A stretch of 5,741 nucleotides of DNA from Candidatus Methylomirabilota bacterium (lineage in GTDB: Bacteria; Methylomirabilota; Methylomirabilia; Methylomirabilales; Methylomirabilaceae): positions 1 to 5,741 of the forward strand of contig PQAQ01000114.1 in NCBI GenBank assembly GCA_003105305.1, in the 5' to 3' direction. The notes under the pieces are model-generated. The model saw nothing but the letters and a program-made list of their open reading frames with translations, had not been told where the DNA came from and did no database searches. Shown here in pieces: positions 5,577 through 5,741 of this stretch (position 1 is its first letter; each line of letters starts with the position of its first letter). A program made the translations under genes and the position numbers.

Positions 5577-5741
5577 TCAAAACTGAATCAACAATTCGGC
5601 GATCCCCTGATGAGCAATCTCGCCGTGTTCGCTATTGCTCATTCCGACGGCATTCCGACCCGGCCTCAGATCCGTGAGGACATAGTTACCTCGCAACCGA
5701 ACACCGGGATTAACATACCAGGTCAGACCCATGGTGCCGGA
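5577..5741 (-). CDS. C-terminal end of a phosphate-selective-porin-like outer-membrane protein (partial)
   Basis: A frame open from the right window edge ends in TGA at 5577-5579, leaving 54 residues. It contains GLTWYVNPGVRLRGNYVLTD, which fits the penultimate strands of OprP/OprO-type porins: the G-L-x-W-Y-x-N-P-x-x-R turn followed by a strand. The chain ends in LLIQF, with a terminal phenylalanine and alternating hydrophobic residues, the usual outer-membrane barrel insertion signal recognised by the BAM complex. The protein would form a channel in the outer membrane, and members of this family favour anions. It is followed by modA after 19 bp, suggesting it passes molybdate or related oxyanions. 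Only the tail is visible, so family assignment is good but not certain and substrate is inferred. Confidence 0.75.
   Translation of the reverse strand, partial: SGTMGLTWYVNPGVRLRGNYVLTDLRPGRNAVGMSNSEHGEIAHQGIAELLIQF

Overview
The window is moderately GC-rich bacterial DNA. Every confidently identified gene lies on the minus strand, so transcription runs from the right edge towards the left. An outer-membrane porin end and a ModA with a signal peptide point to a diderm (Gram-negative type) bacterium. The gene content would suit an environmental lineage such as NC10/Methylomirabilota or a relative. That placement is an impression only; nothing in the window fixes the taxonomy.

Reading in the direction of transcription, the right part (5741 to 2911) is a molybdate uptake operon. 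It holds the C-terminal end of a phosphate-selective-porin-like barrel, then modA (periplasmic binding protein, GTG start), modB (permease) and modC (ATPase). The porin and modA are 19 nt apart, modA and modB 47 nt apart, and modB and modC overlap as TGATG. The porin could admit oxyanions through the outer membrane, ModA would capture them in the periplasm, and ModBC would drive import.

The middle part (2910 to 770) starts with a sigma70-like promoter only 18 bp past the modC stop codon. A leader of about 160 nt follows, with a two-tier stem-loop and a 51-codon open frame whose stop lies inside the next gene's Shine-Dalgarno. Then come a DUF465/YdcH-like small helical protein, moaC (molybdenum cofactor biosynthesis) joined to it by an ATGA overlap, and an AcuC-type class I histone-deacetylase-fold enzyme. 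Molybdate import and MoaC are therefore physically linked, so the region is best read as a molybdenum acquisition and cofactor locus with two less expected passengers (DUF465 and AcuC).

The left part (642 to 1) carries a small protein made of two zinc ribbons, apparently an internal duplication, followed by a 14-bp perfect hairpin that probably ends transcription. The last 270 bp hold no confident gene: only a possible C-terminal tail of a plus-strand gene, small hairpins and a weak minus-strand open frame.

I see no mobile element, CRISPR array, tRNA or rRNA. The most interesting signals are the porin attached to modABC, the structured leader with a small ORF ahead of DUF465-moaC, and the DUF465-moaC coupling. 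None of these proves a new system.
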